A stretch of DNA of 64,000 nt. It comes from Xenorhabdus beddingii. Lineage in GTDB: Bacteria > Pseudomonadota > Gammaproteobacteria > Enterobacterales > Enterobacteriaceae. The stretch is from NCBI RefSeq assembly GCF_002127545.1, contig NZ_MUBK01000006.1:62001-126000 (forward strand), read 5' to 3'. Every line of letters starts with the position of its first letter. The stretch's first letter is position 1. The position numbers and the translations under genes are program-made. The notes under the pieces were generated by a model. That model saw only the letters and a list, made by a program, of their open reading frames with translations. It did no database searches and had not been told where the DNA came from. Shown here one piece after another: positions 54,701-62,896 of this stretch.

Positions 54701-54779
54701 TGATAATGTTCACCCATGCTACATTTTTCAGCAAATTTTGCTGATTCTGTAGCCACGGCTTGTCGAATTTTTTGTTCAT
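51756..54779 (-). CDS. LysM-containing inverse autotransporter adhesin (invasin family), copy 3
   Basis: 1007 residues from the ATG at 54779 (20 codons inside the open frame, giving the usual extended, basic N-terminus MNKKFDKPWLQ). Signal peptide to about residue 46, LysM (59-109, TYILKSGETINTIAKRYG), helical linker, inverse-autotransporter barrel (about 185-392), conserved RRSLQGGRYDLIERNNQ segment, Big_1-type Ig domains (about 430-900) and a C-terminal domain. The only two cysteines are 930 and 1005, 75 residues apart, matching the invasin/intimin lectin-like tip. LysM should bind peptidoglycan. Predicted surface adhesin with unknown receptor. Confidence 0.92.
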   Translation of the reverse strand: MNKKFDKPWLQNQQNLLKNVAWVNIITQFVFPVAGTFAPAIATAKTQATFQNEPLALPTETYILKSGETINTIAKRYGLTVSDLQKINQLRTFNKSFMALGAGSEIEVPKSRNNKFLPFNYSSLDKTSLDKTAAANENSRHLAEVASQLGHLLATDNIKNGATSQLSNLVMSEANQQIKNWLGSYGTVRVQANLNNRGNLNGSQLDMLLPLYDTRHQIVFTQFGLRRLDKRTTANFGLGQRHFFDGWMLGYNAFLDHDFTGDNTRFGLGAEYARNYLKLGANGYFRLSHWKESRLLTDYDERPANGFDLRIQGYAPAIPQLGGKLMYEQYFGNEVGLINKDHRSRNPSMLTAGVSYTPVPLLTFGIERKQEMSGNGETQFNMELNYAIGTPWAKQIDPDTVTFRRSLQGGRYDLIERNNQIVLEYRKREVISLAMDNQIIGHAGENKPLHISINSKYGFKDIQWEATNLFANGGKIQHQSGTHYLLTLPKYQTQGSTNTNNTYTVGAVAYDEQGNASKHAEMQVHVLPAEVNANNSTFTAKDKEMPADGHSTTLLTLTLKDKEGNPISGVASDIKLVSSGLSGEDSDPAIAKMKETQPGIYESLLTAGGKVGVLNITPEVDGIIVKPVDILFVHATIPLVKNLTLKGKLEMGQTLSATYTFNANHGDTTDKSRYAWGNKGSTDVTKGHTITESGKIPDYILTQSDAGTVKEIAVQAQNALGLIGNTQVVDTSMSVEQGNHTHDGGKGGTVRGLADNITSTLSADKVKKGDAITLKITALNHGKPVRNVAIRIEATGAQNRHGDPQKATALFNGKLNVYQGITDNNGMLSITITDPNAMGLKTLFSITAEGTAAPQIQNVIFTVVTSPDIPEANFWGHMPNTVTSADGTVFYRPVLQSELGIPSTIKKPHPYTEHNEIWSARAPKGAEWSCKVAGKKLPTKDQLENLYLAHPDNAMYTEYGWPKGRSYRSSSPEIDGKGKDTYYSVNIDTGLEHVIDYKIYDYVICVD

Positions 54780-55741
54780 AGCTATAAACCTGTAACAATA
54801 AAAAAACATCAGGCGATAACTAGCAGTAAACCTATCCATTTCAGAATATTATGGTTTATTGACTGTCAATCATGAACCGTGTAATCAGGGGAACATCGCC
54901 AAATAATGACGGAATAAATAGATGACAACACGGAATTGCCTGATCTGAAATATTACAAAATAGTTAACAAATTCTGTTTGATGGTTAACAATTAGATAAT
55001 TGATCTAGAATTTGGTATTTGTAAGGTTTTTTATTCCAACATAAAATCAATAATTGATCAATATGACTTTTATTGTCAATCGGTTTCATAAAAACAGGAA
55101 ATAGAGGTGAAAAAGTCAGTTTGGTGGGATCAGGTGTTATTTTTATGGTTAAAGCGTATTTGATTTACTTATTTTAGTAAAAACAAATAGTTATCGTTTT
55201 CCTTTATATTATTTCGATATTCTTGATTAGATTAAAATAAAAACAGCTTTAAATATAAGAGAATATGATTGGTTAATTAATTGTTATTATCTAATATTTG
55301 CTTTCGCTTTTTGTTTTCGATCATATATGGTTTAATAATGTACAGTAAATTCCCCATATATTGATGTATAAAATTAATCTTTATCATTCATGATCAATTT
55401 CATGGTCAATTATGATTGATAAGTTTTTTTAAGATCAAAAAACAAACAAGGAATAACATTGGTAATTTATTATGCAGGGGCGGCAGCATTGTTCATTGTG
55501 TTTTTTGTGATTTAGATATTATTTATATTCTGCAAAATCGCGCATAGGTCATATAATTAATAAAGTTAAGACTCGTTATGCGATAGATTGAAAAGTGATC
55601 GCCAAATCATTATTAACTGATATTTGTTTATCAGGGGAATCCTATTGCCATAAGAATGACAGGTATGACGATGTTTTTATTCTGTCTAAACAGAAAGTGT
55701 GAAATTGGAGTAGTGCCAGGTTCGTTTTATTGGAGATTGTT
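54780..55741. other. AT-rich gene-free region between adhesin copy 3 and recombinase
   Basis: 962 bp, very AT-rich. It must carry the adhesin promoter (leftward) and the recombinase promoter (rightward). I see a 13-bp perfect palindrome ATTGACTGTCAAT at 54858-54870, a TTCTGT-CTAA-ACAGAA hairpin near 55680, an ATCAGGGGAA direct repeat (about 54884 and 55630), and TCATG(A/G)TCAATT units near 55388-55412. No ORF of convincing quality. Confidence 0.6.
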
Positions 55742-56335
55742 ATGAGAAAATACATCACACAAGACGAATGGAAGCGTGTTTTTGCTGTGTTAACCGATTC
55801 TGTAAATAAAGAACGTGATCAGTGTTTGTTGTACTTAACTTATATTCATGGCCTACGTGTGAGTGAGCTGACTTCATTAAAAGTCTCCGATATTGATATC
55901 GCAGGAAAAACCATTTATATAAAGCGATTGAAGAATGGTTTTTCGACAACACATCCTATCTCTGTAACAGAAAAAGAGCTTATCTTAAAATGGTTGCAGA
56001 TCAGGAGTCTCAATTCGGTATATCAGGTCTCTTCATGGCTATTTCCTTCGCGTAAAGGGGGTAAGTTATCACGCCAGTGGGTTTATGTATTAATGGGGAG
56101 ATATGGGGAACAGGCGGGGCTATCCATAAAGTTACATCCGCACAAATTGCGGCACTCTTGCGGATTTGAACTTGCCAATCAGGGGTTGGATACCCGACTG
56201 ATTCAGGATTATTTAGGGCATCGTAATATACGCCATACCATGCACTATACTGCCAGTAATCCAGAGCGCTTTCAGAAAGCCTGGCAACATAATCAAAAGT
56301 TGAAAATTGATGGTGGAAAATATCTCATTTCTTAG
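55742..56335 (+). CDS. Tyrosine recombinase (FimB/FimE/MrpI type)
   Basis: 197 residues from the ATG at 55742 (MRKYITQDEWKRVFAVLTDS; GGAGA upstream), the size of the fimbrial switch invertases. All catalytic positions are visible: R39 (HGLRVSEL), a Lys near 64, H134xxR137 (HPHKLRHS), H160 (LGHRN) and Y169 (HTMHYT). Such enzymes invert promoter-bearing segments for phase variation. No fimbrial genes are nearby; the neighbours are the third adhesin on one side and the exporter operon on the other. The target site was not found. It is flanked by long gene-free DNA. Confidence 0.88.
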   Translation: MRKYITQDEWKRVFAVLTDSVNKERDQCLLYLTYIHGLRVSELTSLKVSDIDIAGKTIYIKRLKNGFSTTHPISVTEKELILKWLQIRSLNSVYQVSSWLFPSRKGGKLSRQWVYVLMGRYGEQAGLSIKLHPHKLRHSCGFELANQGLDTRLIQDYLGHRNIRHTMHYTASNPERFQKAWQHNQKLKIDGGKYLIS

Positions 56336-57423
56336 TAGTTTGTTGAAAATTAATGATTTTAAGAGCAAATTTGTTCTTTTTCCGCAGTGGAACTATCAAA
56401 TTTTATCCGTAAAGCGTGCATTACCTGACTAGGGCAATATTCTATCGCCTTGCAAGATGACGGGCATATCTATATTGAAAAATCAAACCGGAAAGATCAT
56501 CGTGATCTCTCCGGTTTTTTGCCTGTTCTTTCGAAAAGACCATAATAATAAAGAGGAAATAAGAAGCGTGGTTCTTACACAAAAATAATTATTTCCCATT
56601 GTTAACTATTTCATTGATATTATTCCATGTGGTGATAGTTATTGTCTTGTAATGCGAAATCTCATTATTTACAAAAAACTTTTATTTTGTCCTAAAGTTA
56701 ACTTAACAGATTATTTAGGATAAAAAATACCAGATTGAAAATGATGACACGACAAAACGACATTCATTTGTCCTGAAAAATTAATATGTGAATTTTTAAA
56801 TTTAATAAACAGAGAACATGATTGTGTAATTTTATTGCACAATCATAACTTACCTTGAAGAGAGATTATGATGGTGACTTTTTTCTAATCAATATTTTCT
56901 TTTAATAAAGATATGACATTAATATTAATATATATAATTAAGAAATTATATCATTTAGAAATAATACTTTATTGTTATCAATGGCGCTTGTGCTTCTGTA
57001 ACCTGCTGTGAACACTTACTTCATTAATTAAATTAATATAAATGACTTTTGGCTCACCATTTAGTCATTTATCCTTTTTCATTTGCATGATGTTGTGTTA
57101 AATAGTTTGCAGTTAGTCAAAATATAATCCCGATATTTCTTTATTTTTCATTATATGATTTTAGTTGATTGTTGAAATCTTATTTATGTCAATATTTATA
57201 GCTGAATCAAAGGGGTGGTTTGGCCGAGAGATGCTAAAATTTAGTGAGTGTTAAATATTTGGACTGAATTTTGTTGTTTTGCATGTTTTGAGGGGGGATT
57301 TTCTTTTGTCAGTGATCAGACGCACGGATCTCTAAAAAGAATTGTACTCAGGAGTGTCACACTACATCGTTAACTTTATCGGCAACTTTGACCTGATAGT
57401 ACGCTTGGGGCTTACAGAACAGA
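56336..57423. other. AT-rich gene-free region upstream of hlyD-type operon
   Basis: 1088 bp, strongly AT-rich. Contains the recombinase terminator at 56485-56521 and no supported coding sequence. The last 250 bp should hold the promoter of the exporter operon; I could not assign one. No CRISPR, tRNA or insertion sequence was recognised. Confidence 0.6.
56485..56521 (+). terminator. Intrinsic terminator downstream of the recombinase
   Basis: Arms AACCGG.AAGATCA and TGATCT.TCCGGTT around TCG, then six T. Located about 150 bp after the recombinase stop. Confidence 0.82.
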
Positions 57424-58395
57424 ATGAAGAAAAGAACACTTTTCACCATACTATTAATTATTTTCCTGATCGCCATGGCCGTGCTTTTCCGCTCCCACCA
57501 TCAAGAATTATTGTTGCAGGGGGAAGTTGATGCGCCAGAGGTCATTGTAACTTCCAAAGCGACGGGTCGGGTTGTTAATCTCCATGTGGGGCGCGGGGAT
57601 GATATCAAAGCAGGGCAACTGATGGTCACCCTTGACAGCCCTGAGTTAGAAGCCAGGGTCGCGGCGGCGAAGGCGGTGCGTGATCAGGCTAAAGCGAAAC
57701 TCGAATTATCCCTGCATGGGACACGTGAGGAGAGTATCCGCAATTTAGAAGCCACTCTTGCGCAGGCTCGGTCAGGGTATAAAAACGCCCAACGTGAGTT
57801 TGATCGTCTCAGTAATATGTCAACCAAAGGTTATGTCTCTACCCGTGAACTGGATAATGCGCGTAATGTGCGGGATATCGCTTATCAGAAAATGCAGGGT
57901 GCCAAAGCAGAGTTGGATGCAGGGAAAAGCGGGGATCGCATTGAACTGCGCCAACAATATCAGGCTGCATTGAATGAAGCGGAAGAGAAACTGCGTGAAG
58001 TGAAAGTTCAGAGCGAGGATTTACAGGTAAAAGCCCCTGTTGAGGGTGAAGTCGGGCCACTGCCGGCAGAAATGGGGCAATTTTTTAATGCCAATAGTCC
58101 ATTGGCGACGCTGGTACGCCTTCAGCAGGCTTACTTCGTTTATAACTTGCGTGAAGATATTTTGGCGAAAGTTCGCAAGGGCGACAAAATTCAATTGCGT
58201 GTGCCTGCATTGGGTAATAAAGAGATTGACGCTGAGGTTCGCTATATTGCGCCGATGGGGGACTATACGACAAAACGCGCAACCCGTGCGACGGGGGATT
58301 TTGACCTGAGAACGTTTGAAGTTCGCTTATATCCTTTGCAGCCTGTAGAGGGGCTACGTCCGGGCATGAGTGCCTTGTGGCTTTGGGATAAGTAA
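57424..58395 (+). CDS. HlyD-family membrane fusion protein
   Basis: 323 residues. An N-terminal membrane anchor (about 5-22) is followed by a biotinyl-lipoyl half (GEVDAPEVIVTSKATGRVVNL, near residues 32-60), a long alpha-helical hairpin (about 75-205, heptad-like Ala/Leu/Glu/Arg), the second lipoyl half (VKAPVEGEVGPLP) and a beta-barrel end. It resembles the YbhG/YhiI periplasmic adaptors of ABC-2 exporters. First gene of a three-gene operon with two permeases. The ribosome site is weak. Substrate unknown. Confidence 0.9.
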   Translation: MKKRTLFTILLIIFLIAMAVLFRSHHQELLLQGEVDAPEVIVTSKATGRVVNLHVGRGDDIKAGQLMVTLDSPELEARVAAAKAVRDQAKAKLELSLHGTREESIRNLEATLAQARSGYKNAQREFDRLSNMSTKGYVSTRELDNARNVRDIAYQKMQGAKAELDAGKSGDRIELRQQYQAALNEAEEKLREVKVQSEDLQVKAPVEGEVGPLPAEMGQFFNANSPLATLVRLQQAYFVYNLREDILAKVRKGDKIQLRVPALGNKEIDAEVRYIAPMGDYTTKRATRATGDFDLRTFEVRLYPLQPVEGLRPGMSALWLWDK

Positions 58396-58407
58396 GGTGG
58401 CGGTTTG

Positions 58408-59538
58408 ATGAACAGAAAAGCTGCGTGGGGCAGTTTTGAACAGGCTTTCACGCGAGAACTCAAAGATGCACTTCGCAGCCCGGTTTTTCACTGGTTAAGC
58501 TGGTTGTTTCCCCTGTTGCTGTTTATCTTAATCAGTGCAAATTTTTCAGAGGGAACACTGTTTAATTTGCCGGTTTCGGTTGTGGATAATGACCTGAGTC
58601 CGTTATCACGCAACTTGAGCCGTAACCTGAATGCTGCCCCGCACGCAGAGATCAAATCTTATGACAATAGCCTGCCGGAATCCTTGGAACGCCTTAGCAG
58701 TGCTCAGGATTATGCGCTGCTTTATTTCCCTGAAAACTTTGAAAAAGACGCCTTAAGTGGAAAACAGCCCACGGTCAGTATGTATTACAACGCCCTGTTT
58801 TATGGTGCGGGGCGTTATTCAACCCTGGATTTCAGCGGGCTGATGGCGGAAACCAATGCAAAATATCGTGCCATTATTGCATCCGAAATAGGCCATAAGC
58901 TGCCCCCGCTGGCTAAGGCCACCTTGTCTTATGACAGCCTGTTTAACGCGAGCGGCAGCTATATTTATTACCAACAATTTGCGGCAACCATCCACCTATT
59001 ACAGCTTTTTGTTGTGACATCCACCATTTACACGATGGCCAGAGGAAAGTCGCTTTTAAGCTCGACATCTTTCGTGGGAGCGTTGTTGGGAAAATTAGCG
59101 CCTTATACCTTGATCTTCACTCTGTTATTGATGGTGGAAATTACCGCACTGGTTGCTTTTTCTGACGCCAAAGTGACGGGTAATCCTTTGTACATGCCGA
59201 TTGTTGGGTTTTTCTATGTGATGGCAGCCCAAAGCGTTGGCTTGCTGTTATTTACTTTCACCAGCAGCGCAATAACCGCCTACACCTTGATTGGGCTGTT
59301 GGTCAGCATTGCGATGGCTTTTTCCGGCATGGTTTTGCCTGAGCTGTCAATGGTATTGCCCGCCAGGATTATTTCTCATCTTGAACCATTGACCCATGCC
59401 TTGAATGCCATGTTTGACATCTTCCTACGAGAAGTCTCACTACAGGTTATCCTGAAGGTTTGTCTGATATTGATGATCTATCCTGCGGTCTGTAGTTTTT
59501 TGATCCACAACCGCTTGTGGAAACGGCTTAACCAATAA
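58408..59538 (+). CDS. ABC-2 type permease, subunit 1
   Basis: 376 residues from the ATG at 58408 (AAGGTGG upstream; a TTG one codon earlier is possible). It has one N-terminal transmembrane helix, a large periplasmic loop (about 45-190) and about five C-terminal transmembrane helices, the YhhJ/YbhR/YbhS layout. It starts 12 bases after the HlyD gene. No Walker motifs: it is only the membrane part, so an ATPase must come from elsewhere or be dispensable. Substrate unknown. Confidence 0.88.
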   Translation: MNRKAAWGSFEQAFTRELKDALRSPVFHWLSWLFPLLLFILISANFSEGTLFNLPVSVVDNDLSPLSRNLSRNLNAAPHAEIKSYDNSLPESLERLSSAQDYALLYFPENFEKDALSGKQPTVSMYYNALFYGAGRYSTLDFSGLMAETNAKYRAIIASEIGHKLPPLAKATLSYDSLFNASGSYIYYQQFAATIHLLQLFVVTSTIYTMARGKSLLSSTSFVGALLGKLAPYTLIFTLLLMVEITALVAFSDAKVTGNPLYMPIVGFFYVMAAQSVGLLLFTFTSSAITAYTLIGLLVSIAMAFSGMVLPELSMVLPARIISHLEPLTHALNAMFDIFLREVSLQVILKVCLILMIYPAVCSFLIHNRLWKRLNQ

Positions 59539-59549
59539 GGGGTGGGCGC

Positions 59550-60725
59550 ATGATGCCGGACAATGGGCAAACCGATTGGAAGCTGTACTGGCAGACATTT
59601 CGCAACGTCTTGTTGGGAATGTTGGAAAAGCCCATGTGGTTACTTTTGATCGTTTCATTGTGTGTAATGAGCCTGGTCTATGTTCATCCTTCCTCGTGGG
59701 ACTTGCCTGTCGCGATCATTGATCAGGATAACAGTCATGCGAGCCGTTCCTTGATCCGCCATATCAATGCGACGGCGAAAGTTGAAACCCAAGGCTATAA
59801 CAATCTCGGTAATGCCCGCCATGATATGCTACAGCGAAAAATCTTTGCCATTATCATTGTGCCCGTGGACTTTGAAAAACGCCTGTTGAATGGTCAAAAT
59901 GTGACAGTTCCTGTTTATGGTGATGCAACTAATCGCCTTGCCAATGGGCAGATTCAACAAGATTTGGCGTCAGCCTATCAGCAGCTCTTGTCGGAGTATA
60001 ACGGGATACTGCTTTTAAAAGCGGGTTTCAGCCTAGAACAGGTGAAAATCTTACTCCAACCGATTAAAGGGGAAACTATCGGATTATTTAATCCGGGTGT
60101 CAGCTATGCCGCGATCGTGTTCCCCGGTTTGCTGGTCATGCTGTTGCAGCACTCTTTATTAATTACCTGTGTCCGCGTCAGTGTTGCCACCCGTGAAACG
60201 CCCACCAGCAAACCGCCACTCCCTGTCTATTTGGGATCATTGTCGGCCTTGATCCCCATTTGGCTGTTTTTGTCAGTGATCTTTTTTGTCTTGTGGCCGT
60301 GGGTCTTGGGATATCGTCAGGATGCGCCGATTTACCTCTTGCTGCTGCTGACATTCCCATTCTTGCTGGCGGTACTGGGGCTGGGAAAACTGGTGACGGA
60401 ATGCCTGCGCAACATCGAAATGATCTACCTGACACTGGCCTTTATTACGACACCCATCTTCTATATTTCAGGAACGATCTGGCCGATCCAGGCGATGCCC
60501 GATTGGGTCAGGATCATTTCATCGGCTTTGCCATCCACATGGGCAACAAAAGCGATCGCGGGTGTCAACCAAATGGGATTGCCATTGCACAGTGTGTTTC
60601 TGGATATCGGCATGATGCTGCTTCTTGGCGTGATATATATGCTTCTGGGCATTTTGGTTGGTATGCTGCGCAATCAGGAATTGCGGGGTCTCTCCCGGCG
60701 CATTAAGCGATTTTTTTCGCCATAA
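59550..60725 (+). CDS. ABC-2 type permease, subunit 2
   Basis: 391 residues, with AAGGGGTGG before the start (ATG at 59550; 59553 is also possible). Same layout as subunit 1: one N-terminal transmembrane helix, a large external loop, then several C-terminal transmembrane helices with the conserved late segment ending GTIWPIQAMPDWVRIISSALP. It likely forms a heterodimer with subunit 1. After the stop comes a hairpin (about 60753-60779, CACGACC/GGTCGTG). No ATPase gene follows; the next gene is the yhbT remnant. Confidence 0.88.
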   Translation: MMPDNGQTDWKLYWQTFRNVLLGMLEKPMWLLLIVSLCVMSLVYVHPSSWDLPVAIIDQDNSHASRSLIRHINATAKVETQGYNNLGNARHDMLQRKIFAIIIVPVDFEKRLLNGQNVTVPVYGDATNRLANGQIQQDLASAYQQLLSEYNGILLLKAGFSLEQVKILLQPIKGETIGLFNPGVSYAAIVFPGLLVMLLQHSLLITCVRVSVATRETPTSKPPLPVYLGSLSALIPIWLFLSVIFFVLWPWVLGYRQDAPIYLLLLLTFPFLLAVLGLGKLVTECLRNIEMIYLTLAFITTPIFYISGTIWPIQAMPDWVRIISSALPSTWATKAIAGVNQMGLPLHSVFLDIGMMLLLGVIYMLLGILVGMLRNQELRGLSRRIKRFFSP

Positions 60726-60934
60726 AATTTTCTCCCCACGAACAGAAAAAACCTCACGACCTTAAGGATAACGGTCGTGTTATGGGCTAATTCAAAAAAT
60801 AGCTTTCTCCGCAATTTGTTCTGTAGACGTTTTGTGATAAGGGATTTATTATCGATCCTTGATGTAGGATCGGGGAAATACAGCAGGATTTTGGCTGAAT
60901 AGCGCGTCACTTTGCACGAAAAGGAGTCTGAGCT

Positions 60935-61048
60935 GTGTTAAGTAAAATCCACTTCTATTTAGTAAATCAAGAGCCTGAATTTGAATTTATCAAAGCGGGA
61001 CAGAAAGAGGGCGCCGATCCGCACGATCGCGCGTTATCGTCATGTTAA
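60935..61048 (+). pseudogene. yhbT: Internally deleted yhbT (ubiT) remnant
   Basis: A 37-codon frame (GTG at 60935; AAGGAG eight bases upstream) ending at 61048, overlapping the yhbS start. Its end (EFIKAGQKEGADPHDRALSS, then C-stop) resembles from memory the C-terminus of E. coli YhbT (VEAGLKTAPETKQTSVGEPC), and its first residues (VLSKIHFYLV) fit the start of that protein. yhbT precedes yhbS in E. coli with the same overlap. The SCP2/UbiT middle, about 130 residues, is missing, so it should be non-functional. UbiT acts in oxygen-independent ubiquinone synthesis. Confidence 0.55.
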
Positions 61049-61560
61049 TCAGGGTCGAAATTCCCGTCGATGCCATGGGGATTGATCGTTTATTGCGTCA
61101 ATCTTTTGCAACATCGGCAGAAGCTGAGTTAGTTCATCAACTAAGAGAAGATGGCTTGTTGACACTGGGCATGGTTGCGACTGACGATGAAGGTCATGTG
61201 ATTGGCTATGTCGGTTTCACCCCAGTTGATATCAATGGTGAAGATCACCAATGGGTAGGTCTGGCATCCTTGGCGGTGGAGGAACAGCACCGTTGTCATG
61301 GGCTTGGTGAAAAATTGATTTATGAAGGGCTGGATAGCCTGAACGAGTTTGGATACGGGGCGGTTGTGGTACTGGGAGATCCCGAATATTACCGTCGTTT
61401 TGGTTTCAAACTGGCTAAAGAAGATCAATTATATTGCCAATGGCCTGATTGCGAGGATTACTTCCTGATCTACACCCTGGCTGATATTTCTCAGAGGGAT
61501 TGTCATGGTCAGGTAACTTATCCCGCCCATTTTGAGAATCTGTGGTCTTTGCTTGGGTGA
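61042..61560 (+). CDS. yhbS: GNAT-family N-acetyltransferase YhbS
   Basis: 172 residues, near E. coli YhbS (167), with shared segments MLIRVEIP.DA, DGLLTLG, VATDDEGHVIGYV, YEGLDSLNEFGY and GDPEYYRRFGF. The GNAT acetyl-CoA motif (VEEQHRCHGLGEKLI, near residues 78-92) is slightly degenerate: the usual R/Q-x-x-G-x-G/A is written RCHGLG. The native substrate is not known to me with certainty. It overlaps the yhbT remnant. A terminator follows at 61608-61640. Confidence 0.92.
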   Translation: MLIRVEIPVDAMGIDRLLRQSFATSAEAELVHQLREDGLLTLGMVATDDEGHVIGYVGFTPVDINGEDHQWVGLASLAVEEQHRCHGLGEKLIYEGLDSLNEFGYGAVVVLGDPEYYRRFGFKLAKEDQLYCQWPDCEDYFLIYTLADISQRDCHGQVTYPAHFENLWSLLG

Positions 61561-61607
61561 AAAACCGCTCAAATACACCGTTTGCCATCAAATAAAGTCG
61601 TTATACA

Positions 61608-61640
61608 GGGAGGCTGGTTTATAATCAGCCTCTCTTTTTG
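61608..61640 (+). terminator. yhbS terminator
   Basis: Arms GAGGCTG and CAGCCTC around an AT-rich loop, then TCTTTTT. Confidence 0.8.
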
Positions 61641-62036
61641 GTGCTTACTGAGTTGTTTTGCACGGTCTCTGGTTTTGTAAGGTGGGACCATGGTCCCATG
61701 TATTCTGATTAGAACAGGTCAGAGTGGGTTCCTGTTCGCTTAGAGTTAGATGCGTTAATATTCATTATATAAATTTAACAATTATAAAAGATTGCAATTC
61801 ACATGGAAATTAATATAAAACTCAGTTTCAAACTGACATCATAATGTTTTTTCAATTTAACATGATGAATTTATTATTAATATAGACTGGTTGGCATCTT
61901 GCAGTGGTGATATTTATTCAAAATAATTGAAAGATTGTAGCAATAATTGCTAATTATCATGTTCTGAACAAGCGTATAACATGATCGGCATCACGAGATA
62001 TGAGTCATGTTTTAAAAATGTTCAAAGGAGCATAAT
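61641..62036. other. Intergenic region upstream of the DUF1471 gene
   Basis: 396 bp. A 16-bp perfect palindrome TGGGACCATGGTCCCA lies at 61683-61698; the rest is AT-rich. It must contain the promoter of the downstream stress peptide. No ORF supported. Confidence 0.6.
61683..61698. promoter_or_regulatory. 16-bp perfect palindrome, possible operator
   Basis: TGGGACCATGGTCCCA is a perfect palindrome about 340 bp upstream of the DUF1471 gene and just after the yhbS terminator. The size and symmetry suit a dimeric regulator, but I do not recognise the regulator. Confidence 0.4.
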
Positions 62037-62288
62037 ATGAAAAAGGTAAAAAATATCACCGCTATTTTAGCATTATGTGCGGTTTCATGGGGTTCATTTG
62101 CGGCAACTGAAGTACAAGTTGCTACGGGAAATAAAATCGGGGTTGTCTCAGTGACGGGGGCCGCTACACTGGATAGTCTGACTACAGAATTATCCAAAAA
62201 AGCTGACAAAGCTGGCGCGAAATATTTCCGCGTTATTTCTGCAACGGGCCAGAATAGACTCAATGGCGTTGCCGAAATTTATAAATAA
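62037..62288 (+). CDS. DUF1471 (YhcN/BhsA/McbA-type) periplasmic stress peptide
   Basis: 83 residues. Signal peptide with cleavage after SFA (about residue 22), then the DUF1471 domain (about 25-83; KIGVVSVTGAATLDSLTTELSKKADKAGAKYFRVI). AAGGAG lies before ATG 62037. E. coli has many paralogues (BhsA, McbA, YhcN) tied to stress and biofilm formation. Periplasmic or envelope-associated. Single gene; which E. coli paralogue it corresponds to cannot be settled from this sequence. Confidence 0.9.
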   Translation: MKKVKNITAILALCAVSWGSFAATEVQVATGNKIGVVSVTGAATLDSLTTELSKKADKAGAKYFRVISATGQNRLNGVAEIYK

Positions 62289-62403
62289 TTTATCGTGTTC
62301 CATGCAGTCTCCTTGGTATATTTAGTCGAACCTAGAACACGTTACTGGAAAAATACCCGTCGTGTTCTGTTGTCAATGGGATAAACTAACGGCATGGAAC
62401 TAT

Positions 62404-62835
62404 ATGAGTTTAAATAAAGAAAGATTAATAATTTGTCAGTATCTTGCCAAACAACATGTATTCACCCTCTGCACTGCCTCTGCCCAAGATTTATGGTGTG
62501 CGAGCTGCTTTTATGTCTTTGATGCCGATAGCATGGCATTTTGGTTTATGACTGAGCCTGATACCCGACACGGGCAAATGATGCAGCAACATCCCGTCGT
62601 TGCAGGTACTGTTGCCGAACAGACCCATAACATCGCTCAAATTAAGGGTATCCAATTCCGGGGTGAGGTGATTCCACTGACAGGCGAAGCTGAAACGGTA
62701 GCCAGAGCGCACTATTGCCGCCATTTTCCCATCGCTTCAACCGCCAAATCGCCTATCTGGCAACTCAATCTGAATGAAATCAAAATGGTGGATAACAGCC
62801 TTGGCTTCGGCAAAAAGCTGCATTGGCAACGTTAA
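62404..62835 (+). CDS. yhbP: UPF0306/YhbP family protein
   Basis: 143 residues from the ATG at 62404 (MSLNKERLIICQYLAKQHVF), chosen to match the E. coli YhbP start; the frame is open 14 codons upstream. The flavin-reductase-like split-barrel pattern is conserved (LWCASCFYVFD, RHGQMMQQHPVVAGTV, IKGIQFRGE, DNSLGFGKK). The E. coli homologue has no assigned biochemical role; the fold suggests flavin binding. In E. coli yhbP is close to yhbS (in the order yhbS-yhbP), and the order is kept here apart from the DUF1471 gene. Confidence 0.9.
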   Translation: MSLNKERLIICQYLAKQHVFTLCTASAQDLWCASCFYVFDADSMAFWFMTEPDTRHGQMMQQHPVVAGTVAEQTHNIAQIKGIQFRGEVIPLTGEAETVARAHYCRHFPIASTAKSPIWQLNLNEIKMVDNSLGFGKKLHWQR

Positions 62836-62896
62836 TGCTAATATTCTTCATTGATTGTGATCAGCGAAAGTCAGCGTACTTTTTACCGTCAGTCAT

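Noticed and set aside
54880-55640. ATCAGGGGAA repeats as sites for the nearby recombinase
   Set aside because: The two copies are in direct, not inverted, orientation and only 10 bp; they would give deletion, not inversion. Kept only as a feature note.
57200-57423. Fim-type inverted repeat near TTTGGCCGAGAG
   Set aside because: I found no matching inverted partner by eye within a plausible distance.
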